Shown: positions 6,800 through 13,777 of the stretch, one piece after another
Numbering within the stretch: the first letter of the stretch is position 1
How the letters are laid out: each line of letters begins with the position of its first letter
From: JAYZAP01 sp964645285
Lineage (GTDB): Bacteria; Pseudomonadota; Alphaproteobacteria; JAAXGF01
Direction of reading: 5' to 3'
NCBI GenBank assembly: GCA_964645285.1
Contig: CAZYDR010000096.1
Coordinates: 1 to 13,777 of the forward strand
Length of the DNA stretch: 13,777 bases
The notes under the pieces: generated by a model
The model's input: the letters and a program-made list of their open reading frames with translations, nothing else
What the model was told of the DNA's origin: nothing
Databases searched by the model: none
Program-made: the position numbers and the translations under genes

Positions 6800-6859
6800 A
6801 TTATGGGGACAGTATATTTATTAGAAAAATATTCTATTACGTATACTGTCCCCATAATT
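6799..6859. repeat. Perfect 18-bp inverted repeat, RAYT/REP-type hairpin
   Basis: Arms AATTATGGGGACAGTATA (6799-6816) and TATACTGTCCCCATAATT (6842-6859) are exact complements around a 25-base AT-rich centre that itself pairs TAGAA with TTCTA. The A+T-rich sequence differs sharply from its GC-rich surroundings. From memory, ATTATGGGGACAGTATA hairpins are a common dispersed repeat linked to REP-associated tyrosine (IS200-like) transposases. No transposase is in the window. It begins at the last base of the transporter's stop codon and could also serve as a transcription terminator. Confidence 0.8.
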
Positions 6860-7017
6860 ACGCAGCCGCGGGCTGAAAGAAGGCGGTGAGTAGCGGAACC
6901 GGCGGTCATCACTTGACCGTCGGCAAGCGCGATAGCGCGTCGCCGCGTAAGCGGCGGGAGCCTGCGTGGCGATGTGAACGCCCATCGGCCATTCTTCCTG
7001 GGCGATGGTAACAGACT
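6860..7017. other. Hairpin-rich segment with no gene
   Basis: No plausible reading frame is seen on either strand. Successive short inverted repeats occur: CGGTCA/TGACCG (6903-6919, 5-base loop), GCGC/GCGC (6927-6938, loop GATA), CGCCGC/GCGGCG (6941-6956, GTAA loop, which is a GNRA tetraloop in RNA) and CGCCCA/TGGGCG (6979-7004). It may be the remnant of the mobile repeat next to it, an unrecognised structured RNA, or chance in GC-rich DNA. I cannot assign it to a known RNA family. Confidence 0.35.
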
Positions 7018-7039
7018 GGATTAAGGCCAGCCTTAATCC
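7018..7039 (-). terminator. Hairpin spanning the carbamoyltransferase stop codon
   Basis: Perfect nine-base arms GGATTAAGG and CCTTAATCC (7018-7026 and 7031-7039) with a four-base loop. The gene's TAA (7035-7033) lies in one arm. The bases after it on the minus strand (AGTCTGTTACC) are not a U-run, so it may be a 3' stabilising stem rather than a strong intrinsic terminator. Confidence 0.5.
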
Positions 7040-8865
7040 GGGTTGAACTCGTTCTCGTAGGATAGCGCCAGCCCGGGGTCCTGGTCTTCTTTCCGCAGCA
7101 GGCAGTTGCCGATGGCGAGGACTTCGATGCCGGTGCCCATGAAGCAGCGGAAGGCGTCTTCCGGGGTGCCGACGATGGGCTCGCCGCGCACGTTGAAGCT
7201 GGTGTTGACGATCACCGGGCAGCCGGTCAGAGCCTTGAAGCGCTCGATCAGGCCGTAGTAGCGCGGGTTGGTCTCGCGGTGCACGGTCTGGATGCGGGCC
7301 GAGTAGTCCACATGGGTGACTGCGGGAATGTCGGAGCGCGGCACGTTGAGTTTGTCGATGCCGAACAAGGCCTGCTGCTCGGGGCTCATGGCCCGGCGGC
7401 GGTCCTCGGCGACGTCGGCGACCAGCAGCATATAGGGGCTGTCGCCGTCCATTTCGAACCAGTCGGCCACGTCGCCCCGCAGCACCGAAGGCGCGAAGGG
7501 GCGGAAGGATTCGCGGTATTTGACCTTGAGATTGAGCACCGACTGCATGGTCGCCGAGCGGGCGTCGCCGAGGATCGAGCGGCCACCGAGGGCTCGGGGG
7601 CCGAACTCCATGCGGCCCTGAAACCAGCCCACGGCCTTGTCGCCGGCCAGGGTCTCGGCGCAGGTCCCCAGCAGGGCATCGTCGTCGAGGGTGGTGAAGT
7701 TCGCGCCGGCGTTGGTCAGGCGGCGCTCGATGTTGGCCTGGTCGAATTCGGGGCCGAGGTAGGAGCCCTTCATGGCGTCGCCGCCGCTTACCACGCGCGG
7801 CTGGTCGGCGAACTGGTGGTAGGCGGCCAGGGCGGTGCCCAGAGCCCCGCCGGCGTCGCCTGCCGCCGGCTGTATCCAGACGTTGTCGAAATGGCCGTCG
7901 CGCAGAATCTTGCCGTTGGCGACGCAGTTGAGCGCCACGCCGCCGGCGAGGCAGAGGTTAGGGATGCCAGTCTCGGCGGCAAGTGACCGGGTCAGGCGCA
8001 GCACCGCCTCGTCGAGCACTGCCTGGATCGACGCCGCCAGATCCATGTCGCGCTGGGTCACCAGGCTGTCAGCATCGCGGGGCGGGCCGCCGAATAGGGC
8101 GTCGAACCGGCCGTTGGTCATGGTCAGGCTGATGCAGTAGTCGAAGTATGAAAGGTCGAGGCGGAACGAGCCGTCGTCCTTGAGGTCGATCAGGTTGTCG
8201 AAGATGGTCTGGGCATACTTGGGTTCACCGTAGGGGGCCAGACCCATGACCTTGTACTCGCCGGAATTAACCCGGAAGCCGGTGTAGTAGGTGAAAGCCG
8301 AATAGAGCAGGCCGAGGGAATGGGGAAAATGGATTTCCCTGGTGATCTCAAGGCTGTTGCCGCGTCCGATACCGGTCGAGGTGGTGGCCCACTCGCCGAC
8401 CCCGTCCATGGTCAGCACCACCGCCTCCTCGAAGGGCGACGGGAAGAATGCCGAGGCGGCGTGGCTCTGGTGATGCTCGGTGAACAGCAGACGCTGCTCC
8501 CAGTCGAGCGCCGGGGCATAGCGGCGCAGCTCGTCGTGCAGCAGGCGCTTCTGAAACAGCTTCTCCTTGAGCCATATGGGCAGCGCCATGCGGAACGAGC
8601 GAAAGCCCTTGGGGGCGAAGGCCACATAGGTTTCCAGCAGGCGTTCGAACTTGAGAAACGGCTTGTCGTAGAACGCGATGTGGTCGATAGCGTCGGCCGT
8701 GACGCCCGCCGCTTCCAGGCAATAGGCGACGGCATTGGTCGGGAAGCGGGCGTCGTGCTTGACCCGCGAGAAGCGCTCCTCCTGGGCGGCGGCGACAATC
8801 TCGCCGTCCTCGATCAGGGCCGCCGCGCTGTCGTGGTAGAACGCCGATATGCCGAGAATGCGCAT
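7033..8865 (-). CDS. NodU/TobZ-type O-carbamoyltransferase
   Basis: A 610-residue enzyme that makes carbamoyl-adenylate from carbamoyl phosphate and ATP and transfers the carbamoyl group to a hydroxyl. The N-terminal kinase-like domain starts MRILGISAFYHDSAAALIEDG. The metal site matches TobZ spacing: H131 and H135 (HHQSHAASAF), D154 (TMDGVGEW, 19 residues after the second His as in TobZ) and D337 (PAAGDAGGALG). The C-terminal domain carries QGRMEFGPRALGGRSILGD (416-434), FRPFAPSVL (454-462) and NTSFNVRGEPIVGTPEDA. All key residues appear present. Homologues modify nodulation factors, antibiotics, saxitoxin and surface glycans; the acceptor here cannot be inferred. It begins two bases after the SxtJ gene stop, without a clear ribosome-binding site, so it is probably translated by coupling and is last in its operon. 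Confidence 0.95.
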   Translation of the reverse strand: MRILGISAFYHDSAAALIEDGEIVAAAQEERFSRVKHDARFPTNAVAYCLEAAGVTADAIDHIAFYDKPFLKFERLLETYVAFAPKGFRSFRMALPIWLKEKLFQKRLLHDELRRYAPALDWEQRLLFTEHHQSHAASAFFPSPFEEAVVLTMDGVGEWATTSTGIGRGNSLEITREIHFPHSLGLLYSAFTYYTGFRVNSGEYKVMGLAPYGEPKYAQTIFDNLIDLKDDGSFRLDLSYFDYCISLTMTNGRFDALFGGPPRDADSLVTQRDMDLAASIQAVLDEAVLRLTRSLAAETGIPNLCLAGGVALNCVANGKILRDGHFDNVWIQPAAGDAGGALGTALAAYHQFADQPRVVSGGDAMKGSYLGPEFDQANIERRLTNAGANFTTLDDDALLGTCAETLAGDKAVGWFQGRMEFGPRALGGRSILGDARSATMQSVLNLKVKYRESFRPFAPSVLRGDVADWFEMDGDSPYMLLVADVAEDRRRAMSPEQQALFGIDKLNVPRSDIPAVTHVDYSARIQTVHRETNPRYYGLIERFKALTGCPVIVNTSFNVRGEPIVGTPEDAFRCFMGTGIEVLAIGNCLLRKEDQDPGLALSYENEFNPD

Positions 8866-8867
8866 GG

Positions 8868-9290
8868 CTAGAACTGGCGCGGCATGCCGTCTGGGTCCGG
8901 CCCCGGCGGCTCACGCTTGATCCAGTAGCTCGTCGCCTCGGGGTCGAACTTGAGGCGCAGCGGGTCCTTACCCAGCAGGCGCATGATCAGCCCGGTCGGC
9001 ATCACCGCCAGATAGAACGCCAGACCTAACGCCACCGGGCTGACGATGCGGTTAAGCAGCAGGCCGAACTGGTGCCAAAGGCGATTGAGCGGCGCCAACA
9101 GGCCAGGCGCAATAGTGGCAACGGCGGCAAAGCCCACGGCCACCCCAAGAGCCCACCAGCGCGGGTCCAAACCATCGATCAGGGGCCACAGGCCGACAAT
9201 CGTGAAGAACCCGGCAAAGACAAATCCGAAGCCCCGGTCCGAGCCTCGCTTGACCTCACCGTCGCGGCTGAAATCCTCGTGACTGCTCAA
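8868..9290 (-). CDS. SxtJ-family membrane protein
   Basis: A 140-residue protein matching the SxtJ family, small membrane proteins named from the saxitoxin cluster and regularly found beside NodU-type carbamoyltransferases. Hydrophobic segments lie at about 20-38, 46-63 and 83-104. The C-terminus LLGKDPLRLKFDPEATSYW (105-123) then KREPPGPDPDGM is the family hallmark. I use a TTG start at 9290 because the conserved part begins right there and TTGA overlaps the upstream gene's TGA (9289-9287), which suggests coupling. No in-frame ATG or GTG lies between it and the family core. Extending upstream would only read antisense-frame text of the ACT gene. Function is unknown; membrane recruitment of the carbamoyltransferase is a reasonable guess. 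The DUF5989 protein that commonly accompanies the pair is not seen. Confidence 0.87.
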   Translation of the reverse strand: MSSHEDFSRDGEVKRGSDRGFGFVFAGFFTIVGLWPLIDGLDPRWWALGVAVGFAAVATIAPGLLAPLNRLWHQFGLLLNRIVSPVALGLAFYLAVMPTGLIMRLLGKDPLRLKFDPEATSYWIKREPPGPDPDGMPRQF

Positions 9291-9802
9291 GCCTGCTCGA
9301 CCCGGCAGCTCAGGCCAAGGGCGTCGGTGGCCTCGGTCACCGGCCCGGTATCGGCGCCCTCGGGCAGGGACACGGCGATGCGGATGGTGGTCACCGCCAC
9401 CCCGCCCGCCACCGACTTTTGCGAGTTGAGTCGCACCACCTCGGCGCCGCAAGCGGCAAAGGCCGCCGACAGGCGCTTGATCTTGCCCGGCTGGTCGGCG
9501 CCGGAAAACTCGAAGCGATGGGTGATGCGCTGGCCGCGCGCCTCGCTGGCCGCCGGGTCGAACGGGCTGACGCTGATCCGGGCGCCGGCCAGCACCGGCG
9601 TGCGGTGAAGTTCCAGCGCCAGGGTTTCCTCGGCCATGCCATGGGGCAACTCGCAGACCGTGGTGAACTCGGCGCTGCCGGCAAGCAGGGCATAGGTGGT
9701 GTCGGCCAGATTGCAGCCGAGTTCAAACAGCCGCTCGCTGACCGCGTTCAACAGGCCGTCCTGGCTGACACAGGAGATCGAAACAATTGCGCGCTGGCTC
9801 AT
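9287..9802 (-). CDS. Double-ACT-domain regulator, GcvR-like
   Basis: A 171-residue protein with two ACT domains, about residues 4-75 (VSISCVSQDGLLNAVSERL, FELGCNL) and 94-168 (RFEFSGADQPGKIKRLSAAF, CGAEVVRLNS). This is the architecture of GcvR, which restrains the glycine-cleavage activator GcvA in gammaproteobacteria. ACT domains bind amino acids, so it is probably a small-ligand sensor. There is no DNA-binding domain and no gcv or formyltetrahydrofolate-deformylase catalytic region. I start at ATG 9802 (MSQRAIVSI), where the first ACT strand begins; a non-ATG start at 9859 would overlap the permease gene and add unconserved residues. It overlaps the SxtJ gene by four bases and follows the permease gene by 31 bp. 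Confidence 0.82.
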   Translation of the reverse strand: MSQRAIVSISCVSQDGLLNAVSERLFELGCNLADTTYALLAGSAEFTTVCELPHGMAEETLALELHRTPVLAGARISVSPFDPAASEARGQRITHRFEFSGADQPGKIKRLSAAFAACGAEVVRLNSQKSVAGGVAVTTIRIAVSLPEGADTGPVTEATDALGLSCRVEQA

Positions 9803-9833
9803 GATGCACCGCTGATTATGGACCCGCCCAATG

Positions 9834-11198
9834 TTAGTGGTCGGGCTCGCCAGCGGCAAGCGGTTGCGCTTCGGGCGCTCGGCGCATTAGCCACCACAGA
9901 ATGAGCAGGCCGGGCAGGGCGGCCACGGTGGTCCACACGAAGAACGGCGCCCAGCCCAGGGTCTCGGCAAAATATCCCCCAGACGCCGCGATGAAGGTAC
10001 GGGGTACTGCCATCAATGAGGATAGCAGCGCGTACTGGGTCGCCGTGTATTCGATATTACAAAGGCTCGACAGATAGGCCACGAAGGCCGCCGAGCCCAT
10101 GCCGCCCGACAGGTTCTCGATTCCGATGGTGGCGAACAGGAAAGTGAAGTCGTGGCCGATCACGGCCTGGGCGGCGAACATCAGATTCGAAAGCATCTGC
10201 AGAATCCCGGCGACCATCAACGCCTTCAGGATGCCCAGGCGGAAGACCATGAGACTGCCGATGAAGATGCCAACTATTGATGCGGCGACACCGAACATCT
10301 TGCTCGCCTGGGCGATCTCCTCGTTGGTGAAATCCATGTCGACATAAAATGGTCCGGCCATGGCTCCAGCTACGGCGTCGCCCACTTTGTAGGCCAGAAT
10401 GAAAACTAGAATGAGCAACCATTTGTCGCGTTTCATGAAGTCGACGAAAGGGTCGATCACCGCATGTTTCAGCCACTGGTGGAAAGGAATCGAGCCACTC
10501 TGCACGTTTGTCTCCGTGCTCGTCTCGCGCCGACGTTCGGGCGTTAACAGAACCGCGATCACGCCGATCAGCACGCAGGCGGCCATAAGCAGAAACGCGA
10601 AGCTCCAGCCACCGTAGCCCGCGGCGTACAGCGCCCCGGCACCAGCGGCGACTACCCCGCCCTTGTAGCCATACTGTGTCGCGGCCGCGCCGATACCCTG
10701 TTCAAAGTCCTCGAGTAGTTCGATGCGGAAGGCGTCGATCACAATGTCTTGGCTGGCCGATGCGAAAGCGACCGCTACCGCCCACAGCGCAGTGGCCCCG
10801 GGGTTAGTTGACGGATTGGTTTGTCCGAGCATGATTATTGAAACAATCAGAGCGAATTGTGTCAGGAGTGCCCAGCTTCGCCGCCGTCCCAGCCGACGCG
10901 TCAGCCAGGGAACCGGGACGTGGTCCATGACCGGCGCCCAGACGAACTTGAAATTGTAGGCAATGCCAACCAGGGCGAACATGCCAATGGTGGTGAGGTT
11001 GACATCCGATTGGCGCAACCAGATGCCAAGGGTCGCACCGGGCAAGACCAGCAACAGGGGTAGGCCGCTGGAGAAACCCATGAAAAAGATCGCCACAATG
11101 CGCCGGTCGGCGTAGATGGCGAAGGCGTCGCGCCAGCGGGGAATCGGTGAGGTTTCAGTCACGGCGCGGAGTCTAGGGGTGGGTTCGGTGACTGTCAC
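9834..11198 (-). CDS. ampG: AmpG-like MFS permease
   Basis: A 454-residue integral membrane protein with about twelve hydrophobic segments. Residues 39-60 (MGFSSGLPLLLVLPGATLG) and LTTIGMFALVGIAYNFKFVWAP then RVPVPW-like DHVPVPWLTRRLGRRRSW match the first half of AmpG. SQDIVIDAFRIELLED corresponds to AmpG's (T/S)QDIVIDAYRIE block. AmpG imports GlcNAc-anhydro-MurNAc peptides from the periplasm for wall recycling. Other members of this PAT/acetyl-CoA-transporter-like group exist, so the substrate is likely but not proven. I use the GTG at 11198; an alternative GTG 12 codons later in frame is possible since neither has a strong ribosome-binding site. It seems to head the run ACT - SxtJ - carbamoyltransferase and diverges from the DUF3750 gene across 62 bp. 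Confidence 0.85.
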   Translation of the reverse strand: MTVTEPTPRLRAVTETSPIPRWRDAFAIYADRRIVAIFFMGFSSGLPLLLVLPGATLGIWLRQSDVNLTTIGMFALVGIAYNFKFVWAPVMDHVPVPWLTRRLGRRRSWALLTQFALIVSIIMLGQTNPSTNPGATALWAVAVAFASASQDIVIDAFRIELLEDFEQGIGAAATQYGYKGGVVAAGAGALYAAGYGGWSFAFLLMAACVLIGVIAVLLTPERRRETSTETNVQSGSIPFHQWLKHAVIDPFVDFMKRDKWLLILVFILAYKVGDAVAGAMAGPFYVDMDFTNEEIAQASKMFGVAASIVGIFIGSLMVFRLGILKALMVAGILQMLSNLMFAAQAVIGHDFTFLFATIGIENLSGGMGSAAFVAYLSSLCNIEYTATQYALLSSLMAVPRTFIAASGGYFAETLGWAPFFVWTTVAALPGLLILWWLMRRAPEAQPLAAGEPDH

Positions 11199-11260
11199 GG
11201 GCCTTGTTTCGCTGGCGACCCCGCGCCAAGATGGCGGCCAATGATTAAAGGGAGATATCC

Positions 11261-12055
11261 GTGGCGCGAGGCCAGTCCCCAGATCGGCCGGGCCGTCGGC
11301 GCTGGCTGCGCCGGCTGATTGTTGGATTGCTGGCGGTGTTCGTCGTTCCCCTGCTCGGCAGCATTGTCAGCGTCTTCGGCCACAGCTACGACTGGCGCAC
11401 GGCGCCTATGGATTCCACCGGCATCGCGCCGGACCCGGCGACCAATCCGGAGGCCATCGTCCAGGTCTATTCGGCCCGCGCCTTCGGCTGGCGCGCCGCT
11501 GTCGGCGTCCATACCTGGATTGCCGTCAAACCCACCGATGCGCCGCGCTTCACGGTCTATGAGGTGTTCGGCTGGCAGGTCATACGGGGTCTGCCGGCGG
11601 TGCGCCAAAGCCAGCGCGATCCGGACGGTATGTGGTACGGCAATGCGCCGGAAATCATCTTCGATATACGCGGCCAGGGGGTCGATGAGGTCATCGCCCG
11701 GGTCGAGCAGGCGGTGGCGGCCTATCCTTACGGCGACAGCTATACAGTGTGGCCCGGCCCCAACAGCAATACGTTTACCGCCTGGGTCGCCCGCGAGGTG
11801 CCGGAAATCGTGCTCGATCTGCCGCCCACCGCCATCGGCAAGGATTTCCTGCCCAACGGCGCCCTGTTCAAGGAAACTCCCAGCGGCACCGGCTGGCAGT
11901 TTTCACTGTTCGGCCTGGCCGGCATTTTGGTGGCCGCCGACGAGGGCCTGGAAGTAAACCTGCTGAGCCTGGTCTTCGGCATCGACGTTACCCGCCCGGC
12001 GCTCAAGCTACCGGGCCTCGGCCGCCTCGACGTATTTGCCGGCGACGGCACCTGA
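11261..12055 (+). CDS. DUF3750 membrane-anchored protein
   Basis: A 264-residue protein resembling the uncharacterised DUF3750 family. A basic N-terminus (RRRWLRR) precedes one hydrophobic segment (residues 18-40), so it is probably an inner-membrane protein with the rest periplasmic. The conserved blocks are GVHTWIAVKP (82-91), GMWYGNAPE (123-131) and VWPGPNSNTFTAWVAREVPE (163-182). The order His-containing strand followed by an NSNTF turn and a helix loosely recalls NlpC/P60-like or DUF4105 folds, in which a Cys precedes the helix; here no Cys is present. That comparison is my inference. The GTG start is preceded by GGGAG with seven bases spacing. It runs 17 bp ahead of the thiamine-diphosphate enzyme, so they are probably co-transcribed. 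No function is known. Confidence 0.8.
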   Translation: MARGQSPDRPGRRRWLRRLIVGLLAVFVVPLLGSIVSVFGHSYDWRTAPMDSTGIAPDPATNPEAIVQVYSARAFGWRAAVGVHTWIAVKPTDAPRFTVYEVFGWQVIRGLPAVRQSQRDPDGMWYGNAPEIIFDIRGQGVDEVIARVEQAVAAYPYGDSYTVWPGPNSNTFTAWVAREVPEIVLDLPPTAIGKDFLPNGALFKETPSGTGWQFSLFGLAGILVAADEGLEVNLLSLVFGIDVTRPALKLPGLGRLDVFAGDGT

Positions 12056-12072
12056 ACTAGCGGAACCAGTTA

Positions 12073-13773
12073 ATGACAGACTTCACCGGCAACAAGCCCA
12101 ACGGCGCCGAAGCGGCCGTCCGCATGCTCCAGCTTCACGGCGTCGAGACCATCTTCGGCCTTTGCGGCGACACCAGTTTGCCGTTCTACGATGCTCTCCA
12201 GCGCCTCGACCATGGTATGACCCACGTGCTGACCCGCGACGAGCGCTCGGCCGCCTACATGGCCGACGCCTATGCCCGGATCAGCGGTAAGGTCGGGGTC
12301 TGCGAGGGGCCGAGCGGCGGCGGCGCCACTTACATTTTGCCCGGCGTTGCCGAAGCCAATGATTCGTCGGTACCGCTGCTCGCCATCACCACTGATATTT
12401 CCGTGTCCGGTCGCGGCCGCTTCACCCTGACTGAACTCGACCAGGACGCCCTGTTTCGGCCCATCACCAAGTGGAACACGGTGATCGACCACGCCGCCGA
12501 TGTGCCCGAGGCCTTCCGCACCGCCTTCGAACAGATGACCAGCGGCCGGCCCGGCGCGGTCCATCTGGGCTTTCCCTTCGACGTTCAGTCCGACCCCCTG
12601 GACGAGGCCGAGATTCACGGCGAGGCGGCCCATGGCACCACGCCCCACGAGCGCCCCGCGCCCAACGTGGACGCCGTGGCCGCCGCCGCCGAGGCCATCG
12701 CCGGCGCCCAGCACCCGCTGTTCATCTGTGGCGGCGGGGTGGTGATCTCCGGCGCCGAGGACGCTCTGGTTGCTCTGGCCGAGCAGATTGCGGCGCCGGT
12801 GGCGGTGTCGATCAGCGGTCAGGGCTCGATCCCCGACAACCATCCCCTGGCGGTCGGCGTGGTCGGCAGCAACGGCGGCACGCCGGAGACCGAACGCATT
12901 GTCGACGGCGCCGATCTGGTGATCTTCGTCGGCTGCCGCGCCGGTTCAGTCACCACCAACCGCTGGCGTTACCCGGACCCGGATCAGGTCCGCGTCGTTC
13001 ACATCGATATTGACGACAAGACCATCGGCGCCAATTACCGGGCCGAGGCCGCCCTGGTCGGCGATGCCCGCACCTGTCTGTCCGCGCTTCACAAGGCGGT
13101 CGCCGACATCGCCGCCAACAGCGACGCCGTGACAGCGGGAATCGCCAAGGCCAAGGCCGAGAAGCTCGCCACCTTCCGGGCTCTCGCCGCATCCAGCGAC
13201 ACCCCGATCCGCCCCGAACGGCTGGTCGCCGATCTGCAGGCGGTGTTGCCCGACGACGCCATCATCACCGTCGATCCGGGCACGCCGTGCCCTTATTTTT
13301 CCGCCTATTTCGATTTCAACTGCACCGGGCGCAGGATGGTCGCCAACCGGGCTCACGGGGCTCTGGGCTACTCGCTACCGGCGGCGCTGGGTGTCGCCTT
13401 CGCCCGGCCCGAGGCCAAGGTTGTCGCGGTTATGGGCGATGGCGCTTTCGGCTTCGTCGCCGGTGAACTGGAGACCGTGGCTCGCCTCGGCCTCCCGGTG
13501 ACCCTGATCGTGGTTTCCAATAGCGCCTATGGCTGGATCAAGGCGGGGCAGCAGGCGAAATTCCATGGCCGCTATTTTTCGGTCGACTTCGATGCTACCG
13601 ATCACGCCGCCGTCGCCGCCGCCTATGGGGTCAAGAGCTGGCGGGTCACCGATCCGGGCGACCTGCGCAAGGTCCTGGCCGCCGCCGTCGAGTACGGCGG
13701 GCCGACCCTGGTCGATGTGGTCAGCCAGCCCCTGCACGAAGCCAACGCCCCGGTCAGTGAGTGGATCGCATGA
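12073..13773 (+). CDS. Thiamine-diphosphate-dependent enzyme, acetolactate-synthase superfamily
   Basis: A 566-residue protein with the three-domain layout of pyruvate oxidase/acetolactate synthase enzymes. The N-terminal pyrimidine-binding domain (about 8-175) includes the catalytic E57 (LTRDERSAAYMADAYAR) and the PSGGGATYILPGVAEA segment. The central domain (about 195-330) has FICGGGVVISGAEDAL. The C-terminal domain (about 360-560) has the Mg/ThDP motif beginning G455-D456-G457 and ending at N483 (VVSNSAYGW). These residues are intact, so the enzyme should bind thiamine diphosphate and decarboxylate a 2-oxo acid. The substrate is not evident: there is no small regulatory ilvH subunit, and motifs around the active site do not single out pyruvate, benzoylformate or oxalyl-CoA. 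It follows the DUF3750 gene by 17 bp and its stop overlaps a new start (ATGA, 13770-13773). Confidence 0.92.
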   Translation: MTDFTGNKPNGAEAAVRMLQLHGVETIFGLCGDTSLPFYDALQRLDHGMTHVLTRDERSAAYMADAYARISGKVGVCEGPSGGGATYILPGVAEANDSSVPLLAITTDISVSGRGRFTLTELDQDALFRPITKWNTVIDHAADVPEAFRTAFEQMTSGRPGAVHLGFPFDVQSDPLDEAEIHGEAAHGTTPHERPAPNVDAVAAAAEAIAGAQHPLFICGGGVVISGAEDALVALAEQIAAPVAVSISGQGSIPDNHPLAVGVVGSNGGTPETERIVDGADLVIFVGCRAGSVTTNRWRYPDPDQVRVVHIDIDDKTIGANYRAEAALVGDARTCLSALHKAVADIAANSDAVTAGIAKAKAEKLATFRALAASSDTPIRPERLVADLQAVLPDDAIITVDPGTPCPYFSAYFDFNCTGRRMVANRAHGALGYSLPAALGVAFARPEAKVVAVMGDGAFGFVAGELETVARLGLPVTLIVVSNSAYGWIKAGQQAKFHGRYFSVDFDATDHAAVAAAYGVKSWRVTDPGDLRKVLAAAVEYGGPTLVDVVSQPLHEANAPVSEWIA

Positions 13774-13777
13774 GTAC
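13770..13777 (+). CDS. Start of a further gene (partial, only first codons)
   Basis: An ATG at 13770 overlaps the TGA of the thiamine-diphosphate enzyme as ATGA, the same coupling style used in the left operon. Only eight bases (M, S and part of a third codon) are visible, so nothing can be said of the product. It is offered because the overlap pattern is recurrent in this window. Confidence 0.45.

Noticed and set aside
5864..6912. Minus-strand open frames opposite the EamA transporter
   Set aside because: They are shadow frames; one even reads through the mobile hairpin and shows no family pattern.
6799..7017. A complete insertion sequence or transposase gene around the hairpin
   Set aside because: No transposase reading frame or second terminal repeat with target duplication could be found; only the hairpin is supported.
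8868..9452. Longer version of the SxtJ gene starting at 9452
   Set aside because: The extra 54 residues are Arg/Gly-rich out-of-frame text of the ACT gene and are absent from the family core.
11241..11260. ATG at 11241 upstream of the DUF3750 gene
   Set aside because: It is out of frame with the gene (20 bases from the GTG start) and overlaps the GGGAG ribosome-binding sequence.

Overview
The window is GC-rich, densely packed bacterial chromosome. The gene families present and the many coupled overlaps point to an alphaproteobacterium, perhaps Rhodospirillales-like. That placement is an inference, because there is no rRNA or marker gene here. I find 14 protein-coding genes, two of them cut by the window edges, and no tRNA, rRNA, CRISPR array, integrase or complete insertion sequence.

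Left part (1-3510): a minus-strand operon of agmatinase-family ureohydrolase, zinc-independent quinone-oxidoreductase-like MDR enzyme and PaaI-type thioesterase is joined by two ATGA stop/start overlaps. It diverges across only 59 bp from a plus-strand pair, an EutQ-like cupin and a dienelactone-hydrolase-family enzyme. The plus-strand pair ends at a hairpin that better fits termination of the convergent toxin-antitoxin transcript.

Middle part (3510-7020): a minus-strand VapC/Phd-type toxin-antitoxin pair has a very clear palindromic operator. The toxin has Asn where the first catalytic Asp of the PIN domain is expected. A REP-like inverted repeat follows. Next are a DadA-type D-amino-acid dehydrogenase (minus) and a divergent EamA/DMT transporter (plus). 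The transporter's stop codon abuts a perfect 18-bp inverted repeat of the type I associate with REP/RAYT mobile repeats, followed by about 160 bp of unexplained hairpin-rich DNA.

Right part (7033-11198, minus): a likely four-gene run in transcription order of AmpG-like MFS permease, double-ACT GcvR-like regulator, SxtJ-family membrane protein and NodU/TobZ-type O-carbamoyltransferase. The last three are tightly packed. From 11261 a plus-strand unit holds a DUF3750 membrane-anchored protein and a thiamine-diphosphate enzyme of the acetolactate-synthase superfamily. The next gene begins by an ATGA overlap at the window end.

Most genes are recognisable metabolic or transport families. The parts least explained by known biology are the carbamoyltransferase/SxtJ/ACT/AmpG run, the DUF3750-ThDP pair, the Asn-substituted VapC and the structured segment at 6860-7017. 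I do not see convincing evidence of a wholly new defence or mobile system.
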